From Glomus cerebriforme (lineage: Eukaryota > Glomeromycota > Glomeromycetes > Glomerales > Glomeraceae): a stretch of DNA of 64,000 bases. The stretch spans positions 3,647 to 67,646 of the forward strand of contig QKYT01000349.1 of NCBI GenBank assembly GCA_003550305.1. The letters run 5' to 3'. Position 1 is the first letter of the stretch. Every line of letters starts with the position of its first letter. A program made the translations under genes and the position numbers. Under the pieces are notes generated by a model. It was not told where the DNA came from. It saw only the letters and a program-made list of their open reading frames with translations, and searched no databases. This document shows, one piece after another, positions 47,581-59,351 of the stretch.

Positions 47581-50500
47581 TGCAGGCTGAGGCATTGAGC
47601 ATATTGAGCAAGTGAGCAAGTGAGCAAGAAAAATATAAAAATGCGAAATGATAAATAAAATAAAAAATCATAATGCATTTTTATGTTATGTGTAATGTGC
47701 CTTTAATTCACATGACTTCACAATTACGAAATGATGAAAAAATTAAAAAAATTAAAGATCCAGTATAGGAATCGAATCTGCATTTCTAATATAAAAAAAA
47801 TAATCTAGCGTTCTAACTACTGAACTAACTAAGTAAATCTAATAATTATTAATGAATAATAGTTATATTTATATATTATAAATCATGTAATATATTCGAA
47901 AAAAATTCAGGTAATAATCACTCAGGTGATGATTACCCAGGTGATAATCATACAATTTAATTTAATTTAAACAGAATATTAATAAAAAAAAAGTAAATTA
48001 GAAATTTAGAATTATTAATATTTTTATTTTATTTATAGTAAAATATGCAAAAAAAAATATCAAAAGAATATATATAATTGAGCATTATATTTACTTATCA
48101 TTATAATTACAATAGTAAAAAAAATTCTATTATTATTTTTAAAAAATACATCAGATTATATAATTAAATAATCTAACATTTTTAGTATTCATATATTATT
48201 CATAATTTTATATGTAATTTTAAATTAATTGTTTAAATTTTATAATATTAGTAAAAATCAAAAAAAAAGACATTGAATTCTTAACTCTTAAAAGATTATT
48301 TATTTATTTAATGATTTATGGATTTTGTAATTTATCATCATGGCGATGTATCACCAGTATCACGTAATTCATAATTCTGGTCAAAATTAAATGATCTGTA
48401 ATAAAATTGCCTTTTTAAGAATCTTGCATATTCCAAAATTTTAATTTTTAAGAGAATTTTTGGATTGTATAATGTTACCTAAAATCCAAATAAGGATATT
48501 TCAGCTAGCGTTATAAAAATTAAACATGTGATAAATAACATGTGACAAATAGTATTTATCATATCGAAAAAATTCTGTCACTAGAATAAATAGTAAAAAT
48601 AGAAAACTACGGTATAATATGAGGGATGACAAATTATTATATAGTATAAGTCACGTGATATAATAGATCACATGACAGGGATGGCAACGTATCATCATAA
48701 TGATAAATTACTTTTTTCATAATTTATATATCTTATATATAATTTTTTTTTATAATTCTAATAAATTCATATTATATGTTTTTTTAATTTATATTAAAGT
48801 TTTTTATAATAAATAACTAATAAATAAATATATATTAAATAAAGACTTATATAATTTACTTAAGAAACTTTTATTAAATTATAATAAATATATCTATATC
48901 TTATTCAAAATAAATACTAATAATCTTTTAAATCTACTTTTTAAAAGATTTATATGGGCTATATATAATTAGATTATTACAAAATTAATAATTAATTTTT
49001 ATTACATTATTTATAAATAATCTTTATCTTTTAAAGCTAAATTAATACAGAATATATATATTATATATTAGTTAATTTATTATAAATAGTATAAATACTT
49101 TTTAAATTTTTATTTAATTTATTTAATAATACTAATAAAATATTAAAAATGAAAAATAAAATAATTTTAATAAAAAAACTTTAATTTTAATTTAATTAAA
49201 ATTGGTTAAAAAAAATTTAAAAATAATTTTAGTTTAAAAAATAGTAATATAATTGATTTTAGGATTTTGTAATTTATCACCATGGTGATATATAGTAATT
49301 TTATCACTAGCATGATATATAATGATGAGTTGATGACAAATAGGATTTCACCATTAAAAAAAAATCTTAAGTTCTTAGAATATTTAATAAAAATGAAGAA
49401 AGGTAGGCATGATGAAATGTAATACTAAACCTATTTACCTGACCTTAATTTTAACTCTAATCCTAATCTAACCCTAATCAAACCTTAATTCCAGCCAAAA
49501 TTATTGGGTATGATAAAATATTATGATGATAAAAGATAATTTTCTTGATTTTATTAATTTTTAATATTAGTTTTTTTAAAATAATTTAATTATTAAAAAA
49601 ACTCCTTAAAATTAATATATTCTAATTAAAATAATATAGAATAAACTACTACTTATTATAATCAAAATATTTAAAATATATAATATAGTAAATTAAATAT
49701 TTTTATAATTACTTTTACTATTAGATTTAAACTTTATGTTTTAATACTAATAATAATTTCACAAAAAATTTAATAATTTACTTTTATTTATAAATAATTA
49801 TTTAATAAAATATTTACTAAGACAAATTAATTATATTTATTGTATTAATATCAATAATAATAAATACATTATATAAATTACAAATATATCCTCTAAAAAA
49901 AATATAACTTATTATATGAAAAAACAGATTTGTAAAGGTGAGGCGTAATAGCAATTCCTCCTTAATACAAATTGGTCTTTATGTTTTATCTAGTAATCTT
50001 CTAACCTATTACCTTATGATTATTTATGCTAATATGATTAACATCTACATAACCATCTAAATTAACTACTAAAGCATTCTGTTCAAAACTATCTATATAT
50101 ATTACAATTACATTTACTATTATTATTATCCATCTTACTATCAATACAAACATATCTTTTCTATCTTTTGTAAATTCTAAATTTTGCAGAACATCCTCAC
50201 TATGCATACAATATTTACCAATATTATATAGAAACTTTTATTATTTTATCTATAAGAAAAAAATAGAAATTCTTTATCATCTTATTTATATTAATATCAG
50301 AATTTTATATAGTAATAAATAATAGTAATAAATAATACTATTAAAAAAACTCTAATTATCGTTAATAAATAAAATTTTTTCAAAAATAATAATAATAAAA
50401 ACAAAAATTTTTAATTTTATTTCTTTATTTATAATTTTTTTAAAATTAATATTATAATAAATAATAATAATTATCTATTATTTTTAGAACTTTTTGTTAA

Positions 50501-51533
50501 AAATAATAATAATAATAAATAATAATTATTGCAATTTTAATTTTAGTTTATACTATAATTTTAATAATATTTTGTATAAATTAAATAAATTAAATATATC
50601 AAACTAAATTTAGTTTGATTTAAATTTGATTTAATTTAGATTTTTAAAATTTTAATATTTATAATAATTATATAAATTTTATTAATATTTACTATTTAAC
50701 AAGTTATTTAATTTGAAAGTTTAATTTAATTTAAATTTAATTCAATTTAATTAAATTATTTGCAAATTCTAATGATTTATAATTAAAGATTTAATATTCT
50801 AAAACTTTATTACTTTATTTTTAGATTATAGATTATTTTCTTATTTTTTTTTATTTAAGAAATAATATAAATCTCTAAATATTTTCTTCTATCTTATTAA
50901 AATGAGTTAAATAATAATAAATTTTTTTATAATTACTAAATAGTCAGCAATTTAATAAAATATTAAAATATTAGTATTTTAACTATATTACTTGATATTT
51001 TTTAACATAGAAAAATAAAACTACTACTATTAAAATCAGCTTATTTGAAAAGTTTAACTAAAAATCCATTTTTTTTTAAGTAATATATTTATAAAATATT
51101 CTTCTTCTTCTAATAGAAAGTTTTATTACTATTACAAGTAAGGTTAACATCTCAACTGTTTTTTAAATAGTTGTATAATTATTTGTTATAGATATATAAA
51201 AAACTTAAAGTTGTAGTTATAAATTATGAGTTGCAATTAGTAAAATCTAGTTGTAATATCATTTCTAACTATAACTTTTAAGATTATAATAAGTTTAATC
51301 ATCCAATTGATAATAAAAAAAATAAGACCAGCTTTTATATTTTAATATTTAACTAAAAAGTAGAAAACTGGTATTAAAGATTATATCAATAATTATAAAT
51401 AGAAAGAATAATTTATATTCAAAAAAATCAATAAATTAGTATGATATATTAATTAAATTTATAATTTAGATTCTAATTTTAATTTTTCAGATAATATTAA
51501 ATAATATTAATAATATAATTAATATTTTTAATA

Positions 51534-51559
51534 CGTATACAATAAATACGTTTAACTTG

Positions 51560-51588
<29 letters not shown>
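51534..51588 (+). mobile_element. 55-nt retroposon end with 17-bp target duplication
   Basis: About 30 nt (CGTATACAATAAATACG then TTTAACTTGTCTT) and an A-run are flanked by 17-bp copies AATTAATATTTTTAATA (51517-51533 and 51589-51605). It is an extreme 5' truncation of the retroposon family ending in CTTGTC. The end motif and the duplication support each other; either alone would be weak. Confidence 0.8.
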
Positions 51589-51596
<8 letters not shown>

Positions 51597-52146
51597 TTTT
51601 TAATATTCCTACTTCTTTTTATGATAATATTGGATCAAAATATAGTATAAGGGGCAGTTGATAGCTAAGAAATCTTCTATTATAGAAATTATCTTTAAAA
51701 AGTATGAAAAGTTATACTTTTTGTTTTTATGAAAATATTATATTACTGTATTCAATTTTCTAATGTCACTGATATGTTAATGCCGTAATTCCGGCTAAGT
51801 TTTACAGTATTACGTGATTATTTGACTCCGCTTTAGACAGGCCCTTTTTGGAATTTGTGTAACGGGTGAATATGTTACACATTTGTAAATTGTTTATTTA
51901 TAAAGGTAATCTAAACGTGAATTTAATATAATGTTAAATAGAAATCAGAAGAATAATAAACAAACAAATCGGCAAAAAAATTAAACTAGCAGAAATTTAT
52001 ATATCATCTGGTTACGATTAGAAAAAGAGGCCAAAACCCTGCAAAAAAAAAATTGAAGCAAAAGTTGGTCGAGTAAAAAAGGAATATTCTATTGAGATGA
52101 TTAAACCAAAAAAAAATGTTATTAGTAAAGAACGTGAAACAATTAG

Positions 52147-54642
52147 TTATAGAGGACTATAAAATAATTGTTGCCAAACACCATTCGAGGTACTTGCTAT
52201 AATTATAAGAATAACTAAAATAGCTGTAAAGAAAGAAAAGATAAATAGTTTATATTAGTTATGAATATTTATAGATTTGAATTTTTTATGAAGACGTACC
52301 TCCAACAATTCTACATTGAGCAAGGATTTTAGATGATTTTTTTTCAATTTCAACTTGATTTTTCAACTTCATTAACTGTATAATAAAGACAAAAGCGCGT
52401 AAATTATACGTGAAAAAGTTAATAAGTACTAAATTATACATACGAGTTGCTGATGTTCTTTTAATTTTTCACTTTTATCACGAATACGTGTACGAATTGA
52501 AGGTAATTTATCGGCTATTCCTTGAGTAGTTTGATCTGCCAAATTAATAGTTTCTTCCATTTCTTTTGTTGACCTAGACTTAGTCACCGAAATGGTTTCA
52601 TTCAAATCCTAAATTATTTTAAATAAATTAATCAATCAATACTATTATGTTCTTCTTATAAAGTTTAGCTTTATAACCTCACCTTTGCATGTCTGTCCAA
52701 ATCACGACATTTACGTATATTCAAATCAAGTTCCTTTGATTTTTGTATAATAGTTTCCTAGTGAAATTAAGAGTAAGTCTACATTTACTTCCTTTTAAAA
52801 AAAAAATGAACTTGAAAATGGACTCACACGCAAAGTAACAATTTTATCTTCATATTGATTACATCGATTTGCTAATTCTTCTATCAATTCAATAAAATCT
52901 GTAGGACCAATATCTTCTTCATCACTATCAATTTCATCATCATCATCATCAGAATCTGAGGATTGCAATGTAACTGTAGATTGAAATAAATTAATAAATT
53001 AATCTCATACGCATAATAAATTCCAATAAAACTTACAAGAGGACTTTTTCGTATCATTAAAGAATCGTAAGGTATTCAAAAATTTTCTCTTTTCATTCAA
53101 AAAATATGTTCCAAGTTTAAAATTTTCTTGTCTCGCTTGAATCTTAAATATGTTTATATTCGTACCTACAAAGCCAAAGAGCATGAGTTGATTACTTGTT
53201 ATCTCATGTGCATTGTTAAGATCATAATCAAATAACTTTGAGCCAAAATTTACTCACCAGTGTCATTTTCACCTTTAAAAAGTATTTCATCAATGGAACA
53301 AAGTTCTTTATATTCGACATCTTTAAACCTATCAAACACATTGTCCTTAGATGTTTTAAACCCTTTTTTATTTTGATTAAACAATCTTTTTCTACTAAAA
53401 TTTTCTTTTTCTTCTTCGACAAAATCATTATTATTTTCCTCCATTAATTTACTATTATCATCGGAAAATGGTTTGAAGTGTTCTTTACACCAAGTATATT
53501 CTTCGGTACTATTATTATCGTCAACAATATAATAATATAAAATAAAATTTTCAATCTTGAAAATTAAATAATTTTCAATCTCATTTTTTTCAGTTAAATT
53601 TTTAAAAATAAAAATTATTGGTAAATCAATAAATTTTTGTACACTTTCCAAATTCATTTGTGCAGATAGTCTATCATCAAAAACGGTTTGAGATAAAGAA
53701 GGAGGTTTAGAATGTTGAATTATATTAGTAATTTGATCATAGGGAATAGATTGTAATAAATTTGATTTATTGTTCCTTGATGGTAAATAAAATGTAGCCA
53801 CATTATCAAAATTCATAATATTACGAAATGAAGATGATTTGATATTAAAAGATTTTTGCTTTTTCTTTTTTAACGATTTATTATGTTTACGTTTTCTACC
53901 AAATATCACAGGTGTTGACACATTTGTGGGCGAGGTAGAGGTAGCGCTTGGTTTTGATTTAACAGTTGATGTTCTTGATGAAGGGAATTTAAATTTATTA
54001 ACCACTGATACGGGTGATTGAAATAATATACTATCTTCGCTAAAATATCCATCATTATTATTACTATTATTGTTGTTGTTAATCGGTGTTGTGATTAAAT
54101 TTATTCTTCTTGGATGTAATTTTTTTAAACGTCCAAAAGAATTATTGTTATTGCTAATTTGTGTTGATGAAAAACTTTTTGAAAGATCTGGCATAGATGC
54201 ACTATTATTATTTTGTAAAGTATAATGTCGAGTTGTAGACGGAGTAGACGATGATTCCGCTGGTGATAAATATATTATTGGTATGCTTTGATTCTGATTC
54301 ATTCTACTATGTGCTGGTGTAATATCTGTACGAGTAATATCAAATAAAAATCTTTTTTTTTTGTATATCAAATATTATCCTCGAAACTAAAACAAGAAAA
54401 CAATATGACTTACCATGTTCGTCTGCACTAGATCCACCACTATCAGAGAATCCTTTAAGTTGTCTTTGTAATCTAGGTAATTTAGCTGTTATTTTACGTA
54501 CAGCTCTTTTTTTCTTACCAGAAGAAACTGCAATATGGCGAACATTTGGGGAAGTTGGCTTTGATAGTGTATTGGTAGTATTGTCAACGTTAATATCAGT
54601 ATTAACCGTTATTGTGGGTGGTAATGATTTTGACAATGACAT
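52147..54642 (-). CDS. Tail-anchored coiled-coil protein, 654 aa, unrecognised
   Basis: Eight exons (54642-54414, 54325-53258, 53165-53037, 52973-52828, 52757-52683, 52608-52444, 52375-52300, 52223-52147; 1,965 bp) give 654 aa. The N-terminal half is low complexity (Asn/Ser/Thr-rich, with KKKRAVRKITAK and KRKHNKSLKKKKQK basic clusters). A globular-looking stretch follows (FIDLPIIFIFKNL...YLIFKIENFILYYYIV), then an acidic patch (SDSDDDDDEIDSDEED) and a C-terminal coiled coil of about 190 residues. The last exon encodes a single hydrophobic helix (AILVILIIIAS) close to the C-terminus, as in tail-anchored membrane proteins. I do not recognise the family; the anchor and coil recall SNARE-like or tether proteins, but no SNARE motif is clear. 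Confidence 0.75.
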
Positions 54643-54809
54643 TAAAGCTGTAATTGTACAAAATAAGCAATATATTTTTCCGGCTCGAGAAGTTATGTGC
54701 AACAACCTATTCTAACTGGATTCCATAAGTGGACCATGCGTAAATAGTACGACATAACTAAATCCTCAAAAAATTTTTTTTTTTTAAAAAAAATACCGGA
54801 ATAATAATA
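54643..54809. promoter_or_regulatory. 167-bp divergent promoter, tail-anchored gene/RPF2
   Basis: 167 bp separates the start codons. It includes a T-run followed by an A-run (54773-54791). No recognised factor site. Confidence 0.5.
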
Positions 54810-56091
54810 ATGTTGAAGAAAATGTATGTTTTATGTTCAAAAAGTTCTATTTTACCTTACTTATTTTAATATTATTTGATGTAATAGCAAACCAAAAAAC
54901 GCGCGCTCAAAAAGAGCTTTACAAAAACGAGAGCCAAAAACTGAAGAAAATGTAAAGAAAGCAATATTTATTAGGGGTAGTTCAACAAGTCAAATAGTTA
55001 ATGAAGCATTATCAGACCTAGTAAGTTACGAAAGTAATCTTGTACTTTTTTCATATATATGTATATTTAATTTCATTAACTTTCCTCTCCTCTTTCATAA
55101 ATAGTGTAAATTAAAAAAACCGGATGCAATAAATTTTACAAAAAAGAATAATACAATACATCCATTCGATAACGATACTTCATTAAATTTTTTCTGTGAA
55201 AAAAATGATACTTCATTATTCGTTGTTGGTTCCCATTCAAAAAAGCGTCCAAACAATTTAACTTTTATTAGAATGTTTGATGGTCAAATACTCGATATGG
55301 TTGAAGTTGGTATTGAAAATGCTAAATCATTAAGTGAATTCAAGGTAAATATGTTCTTGACTAGATGAATATTTAAACCAAGAAATTCTTTATTATATTA
55401 AAACAAAAAATATAATATTCATTCTTAGACCTCAAAATGTGCTATTGGAATAAAACCTTTATTTTTATTTGTCGGTGATTTATTTGAAAATTCTCAAGTA
55501 CACAAAACTTTTAAAAATATGTTGCTGGATTTTTATCGTGGTCAATCTGTAAAAAATATTAATTTATCAGGGTTAGAACATGTTATTTCTGTTACAGCCA
55601 TTGATTCTTCTTCAGAACAATCAAGTGATACTAGAGCTATGCCAGGGATAATTTATTTTAGGGTATACACTACACAATTTAAAAAATCTGGCGAAAAAAC
55701 TCCAAGAATTGAATTAGAAGAAATGGGACCAAGTTATAATTTTAGAATTAGAAGATTTAAATTTGCTAATGATGATGTTTATAAATTAGCCACAAAAGTT
55801 CCTAAAGTTAATAAGGTATCTTACAATAATNTTTTTTTTTTTTTTTTTTTTAAAGGAATTTCTTTTCTTATACAATTTTATTTTATTTTTATTTTTTAGC
55901 CAAAGAAAATCAAGAATATTGATGTTAATGAAATGGGTGATAAAATTGGTCGTATTCATCTCGGTAAACAAGATTTAAGTAAATTACAAACAAGGAAAAT
56001 GAAAGGTCTTAAACGTATTGCCGAAGATTATACAGAAGAAGATCTTGAATCGGAAGAACTTGTTCCTCTAACCAAAAAGCAAAAAGCCTAG
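54810..56091 (+). CDS. RPF2: Ribosome biogenesis Brix-domain protein Rpf2
   Basis: Five exons (54810-54823, 54888-55020, 55105-55344, 55429-55815, 55900-56091) give 321 aa. The 14-bp first exon splices to give MLKKIKPKNARSKRAL, the family N-terminus. The Brix domain follows (AIFIRGSSTSQIVNEALSDL, LFVVGSHSKKRPNNLTFIRM, GLEHVISVTA, YNFRIRRFKFANDD), then a basic C-terminal tail (KMKGLKRIAEDY). Rpf2 with Rrs1 loads 5S rRNA, uL5 and uL18 into the pre-60S particle. An N at 55831 lies in the last intron and does not affect the coding sequence. Confidence 0.96.
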
Positions 56092-56281
56092 TAAAATTAG
56101 GTTTAATATTTTTTTTTGCAACCTTCTTTTGTAATTTGAATTTAATTGGCTTTGGAGCTCAAGTTAGCAGTAATTTTTTTCTAATTCAACATCTGAAATA
56201 AAATTAAAGTAAAGAAACAAGTCCTAAATTTTTATAAAACTTGAATAGAACAAAGAATACAAGTTGAAAATTCATTGTTTT

Positions 56282-57493
56282 TTAGGCGATGAAAGGGAAC
56301 ATAGCCGTACGATTCTTTGGATAATCTTTAAATTCTTTACGATAACTCTTATGTTTTTTTACTGCCCACAGAAACATTTGAGTAGAGCCTACAACAAGAA
56401 ATAGCCAAGCTTATCCGAGAAAAAAATTTTATTTAGTAGAGATTTTATCATTGTAACAAATTCACATATAATGATCAGACTTTTGATAATACCTGCAAAC
56501 GATTTGGTTAAAATACTAACACTAAGCCATGCAAGTGTTTCAAATAGATAATTGGGACAAGATACCAAATTAAAACCATATCCATAAGGAATCCTACGAA
56601 CGCGAGTTCCCGGCGGGCGAAGATTGCGCAGAATGATGTGACTATAAAGATTAGAAATTTGTGCCCACTATAGAAATATTAAGAATTCAGACATACGTTA
56701 TTCGTGATATAGTGCATTATAGGGAAATTTACATAATAACATACAGCAAACACCCCTAGACAAGTCCAAATCAGCCATTCTTCGCGCTCACTACCATGTT
56801 TTCCAGCAGCATTCCAGGGACCATATACCCAATAAGCTAAGTTTATACCACTAAGCGCATGATAATGGAAAGAATTTTTGAATACATTAAAGAAAGGCAT
56901 AGTGCTATGTGAGAAACGGTGAACGAACAAAGTTTCGATTTCACGTTTGATAAAATGAGCCATAATCATATAGTACGCGATCCTATTAAAGTAATTAACA
57001 AAAAAAAAAGATGAATACGAATTGATAAGTAGAATTGTTGTTAATTTAACTCACTTACGTTTGCATCTTGCTGTGTTCAAATTCTTCTCCATAAATTTGG
57101 GACTTGAAATAATAGACTAACGGATGAACTAAGATGGGACCAAAATATTCAATAAGGAATACAGTTCTCCAGCTGATTTGCGGACCTTTTTAAATTTAAT
57201 CAATAAAAAAAAAAATGTAAAAATAAATAAAAATATATTAAATAAACAAATTAATACTTACCTAAGTCTTTAAACGAAATAGAATCTCCTTCTTTAATAT
57301 CATAATCCTTTAGAAGTTTCCCTTCTTGTAAAACCGATTGGTTAATAGTCAAACGTTGGCGGTCAGGATAATATTTTGGCACTACTTTATATATAGCTTG
57401 TTTAAGCTGGTCAACAGTCGCGTCGACCGGTATATTAATTGTTAAAGGAAATTTTTGGGAATTCTCCGTACGAGAAACAATATTTATTTGCAT
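56282..57493 (-). CDS. TSC13: Very-long-chain enoyl-CoA reductase Tsc13/TECR
   Basis: Five exons (57493-57262, 57185-57059, 56982-56697, 56667-56493, 56388-56282) give 308 aa (yeast Tsc13: 310). The N-terminal about 75 residues form a ubiquitin-like region (DATVDQLKQAIYKVVPKYYP). The C-terminal steroid-reductase-type membrane domain has FGPILVHPLVYYF, ETLFVHRFSHSTMP, GYGFNLVSCPNYLFE and the end KEFKDYPKNRTAMFPFIA. It performs the last reduction of fatty-acid elongation in the ER membrane, supplying very-long chains for sphingolipids. One intron is only 29 bp (56668-56696), unusually short; homology across it supports the splice. Confidence 0.95.
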
Positions 57494-57563
57494 TGCGAAA
57501 GTTCAATGAAAAGAAGGATAAAAGATTAAAGAGGGTAAATTTCACATGCCTAGTATAAATTAA

Positions 57564-57603
<40 letters not shown>

Positions 57604-57801
57604 GATGGGGTTGAAAACTTGAAATGAATTCGCGATCTCGTGAAAAGGAATAGATCTACACGATAATAAGGATAATAGTCGTTTTAGTATCCATTATAAA
57701 ATTTTGCTATGTGCCACGTTTTAGTACAAATTGGGTAAATAACAATATAGACTCGTTATTTGACGGATTTTCAACAAAAAAAAAAAGCTTTGTAAAGAAA
57801 A
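57494..57801. promoter_or_regulatory. 308-bp divergent promoter, TSC13/coatomer zeta
   Basis: Contains an AT dinucleotide run at about 57561-57586 followed by a T-run. The open frame at 57711-57908 reads through the first COPZ intron and is a shadow. No recognised factor site. Confidence 0.5.
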
Positions 57802-58636
57802 ATGGTAATCTCACTTTTCTAAATTTAAGTTTGAAATTACTTTTTTTTTTGCTAAAAACGTTCTTTTATTCTAGGTTAATTTATCTCTTTATACAACCAC
57901 TGCCGTGATAATTCTTGATAGTGACGGCAATAGAATAATTGGAAAATATTATGGTATTAAGAATCCGTATCCTACTTCAAAAGAGCAAAAAGTTTTCGAA
58001 AAGGGATTATTTGAAAAGACCAGAAGGGCTAATGGTAAATTTTTAATTGCAAGACTTGTTTAATTTTTATTATAATTATCTAAACTCTTTTCTTTATTTT
58101 AAATCTCGGCGGTAGGTGAAATTATCCTTTATGATAACCAGGTAGTTCTTTACCGTAATAGCATTGACGTTTTTTTTTATGTTGTTGGATCTGCGGAGGA
58201 AAATGAACTTATATTGAGCAGTATCTTGAGCGCATTTTATGATTCTATATCAAGTTTATTAAGGTAAATTATATAAAATCTTTTATTTGGAAAATTTAAC
58301 GATTTATTGAAAATATTAAACTTTTTGTGTAATAGGCATCAGGTTGAGAAAAGAACACTTGTCGATAATCTCGATCTGGTTGTTCTTGCTTTGGATGAGA
58401 CAATAGATGATGGGTAAGCAAAAGAAAAATTGAATTTTTCTTAACTTTGAAAGAAATTTTAACGTTTCTTTCGCTTTTTTAGAATCGTTTTGGAAACTGA
58501 TTCGAATGTAATTGTTTCTCGAGTATCTCGTCTTCGCACTGACACAACAGACATTCCAATCACAGAACAAACTTTCATTCAAGCATATCATACTGCAAGA
58601 GAAAGGGTCGCTGAGAGATTACTACGAGGAGTGTAA
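57802..58636 (+). CDS. RET3: Coatomer zeta subunit (COPI)
   Basis: Five exons (57802-57804, 57875-58034, 58116-58263, 58336-58413, 58483-58636) give 180 aa. The first coding exon is the ATG alone; the next exon continues VNLSLYTTTAVIILDSDG. An in-frame TAA two codons before the ATG excludes a longer exon. Conserved stretches are GKYYGIKNPYPTSKEQKVFE, DVFFYVVGSAEENELIL, VEKRTLVDNLDLVVLALDE and TEQTFIQAYHTARERVAERL. Zeta is the small longin-fold subunit paired with gamma-COP in Golgi-to-ER coats. Confidence 0.95.
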
Positions 58637-58786
58637 CATATACAGCTATTTTGTAATAAGACTAATAAATTTTTATAATTTATTTTATATTTCTGTCTTT
58701 ATATATTACATTACATACCTCTATATAAATAAATAAAAAAAAAAATTATTTAAATAAATCAATAAAGCAAACAAACCAAACTTTAA

Positions 58787-59209
58787 TTATACGCACCTCG
58801 CTTTCATTTGTAAAACTAATTGAACCTTTTTTCTAATAGCATCCTTAAATTTTTTTTGTTCAATTTCCATTCTAACACGTTGTCTTTTTAAAAAAGGTTT
58901 TTCGTAATATCTATTTCTTCTAACCTCTTGCCGAATTTTATTTGAATTAAGTATAGTCCATAATTTTCTATAACCAGCCATAACATTATTTCCTACTGTA
59001 ACAGTACGACCTGCCGTAGTACTTTTATCGCCTTCTTTTGGTGCAGCTATTTGTTGAACTTTTGAATGCATAATAATTGATTCTCTTTTAAATGGTGTCG
59101 GGATTTGTTCTGACTTCTTTGTATGTTTTGATCGAAGGAAGAAAGTTGAAGGACGTAATTTAAGTTGTTGGTTTGTGAAAGTAAAGAATTTCTTGTTTAA
59201 TGAGAACAT
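58787..59209 (-). CDS. MRP21: Mitochondrial small-subunit ribosomal protein bS21m
   Basis: A single 140-aa frame (59209-58787). The N-terminus (MFSLNKKFFTFTNQQLKLR) is presequence-like. The C-terminal about 65 residues are the S21 domain: AGYRKLWTILNSNKIRQEV, RYYEKPFLKRQRVRME, RKKVQLVLQMK. It would sit in the mitochondrial 37S/28S subunit. The frame is open further upstream, but the first conserved-looking targeting sequence begins at this Met. It is 142 bp from the divergent UTR4 start. Confidence 0.9.
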   Translation of the reverse strand: MFSLNKKFFTFTNQQLKLRPSTFFLRSKHTKKSEQIPTPFKRESIIMHSKVQQIAAPKEGDKSTTAGRTVTVGNNVMAGYRKLWTILNSNKIRQEVRRNRYYEKPFLKRQRVRMEIEQKKFKDAIRKKVQLVLQMKARCV

Positions 59210-59351
59210 CGTTAAATTCACATGAATGTTAAGAATGTAGAGTTTGATTTTTTGATTTTTATTTCTTATCATGCACGTGACAGACTTAGATCTTTGAGGC
59301 ATATAAAAATTTTTTTTTTTTACGGGACCAACTTGTAGAAAAAGATACAAA
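59210..59351. promoter_or_regulatory. 142-bp divergent promoter, MRP21/UTR4
   Basis: 142 bp between start codons, with GCACGTGAC at 59273-59281 (an E-box-type CACGTG at 59274-59279) and a T-run near 59311-59321. CACGTG also occurs between QNG1 and NSA1. Confidence 0.5.

Larger units (their letters stand above)
46392..48726. mobile_element. Possible element bounded by 90-bp inverted repeats
   Basis: The stretch at 46392-46484 (AATTATGAAAAAAGTAATTTA, then TTACGTGACTTATACTATAT) is repeated inverted at 48635-48726, with roughly 85 percent identity by eye over about 90 bp. Between them lie a purine-rich tract and tandem repeats but no open frame of transposase type. Related fragments (GTAATTTATCA-CATGG-GAT) also occur at 48327 and 49265 in direct orientation, so this may be a cluster of related short elements rather than one. 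Confidence 0.5.
41556..52146. other. 10.6-kb repeat-rich gene desert
   Basis: No supportable gene lies between SLS1 and the tail-anchored protein. It contains a truncated LINE copy, a CACTA-like foldback element, a 1.45-kb retroposon, a purine-rich tract inside a pair of inverted repeats, and a 55-nt retroposon end, all listed separately. The remainder is extremely AT-rich. Frames such as 50001-50207 (minus) may be transposon relics but show no recognisable domain. Confidence 0.6.

Noticed and set aside
50001..50207. 68-codon minus-strand frame, possible transposase relic
   Set aside because: Composition is somewhat protein-like (VVNLDGYVDVNHIS) but no catalytic motif or flanking repeats were recognised.
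57711..57908. 65-codon frame across the first coatomer zeta intron
   Set aside because: It includes the intron; homology fixes the true start at 57802 and the splice at 57804/57875.
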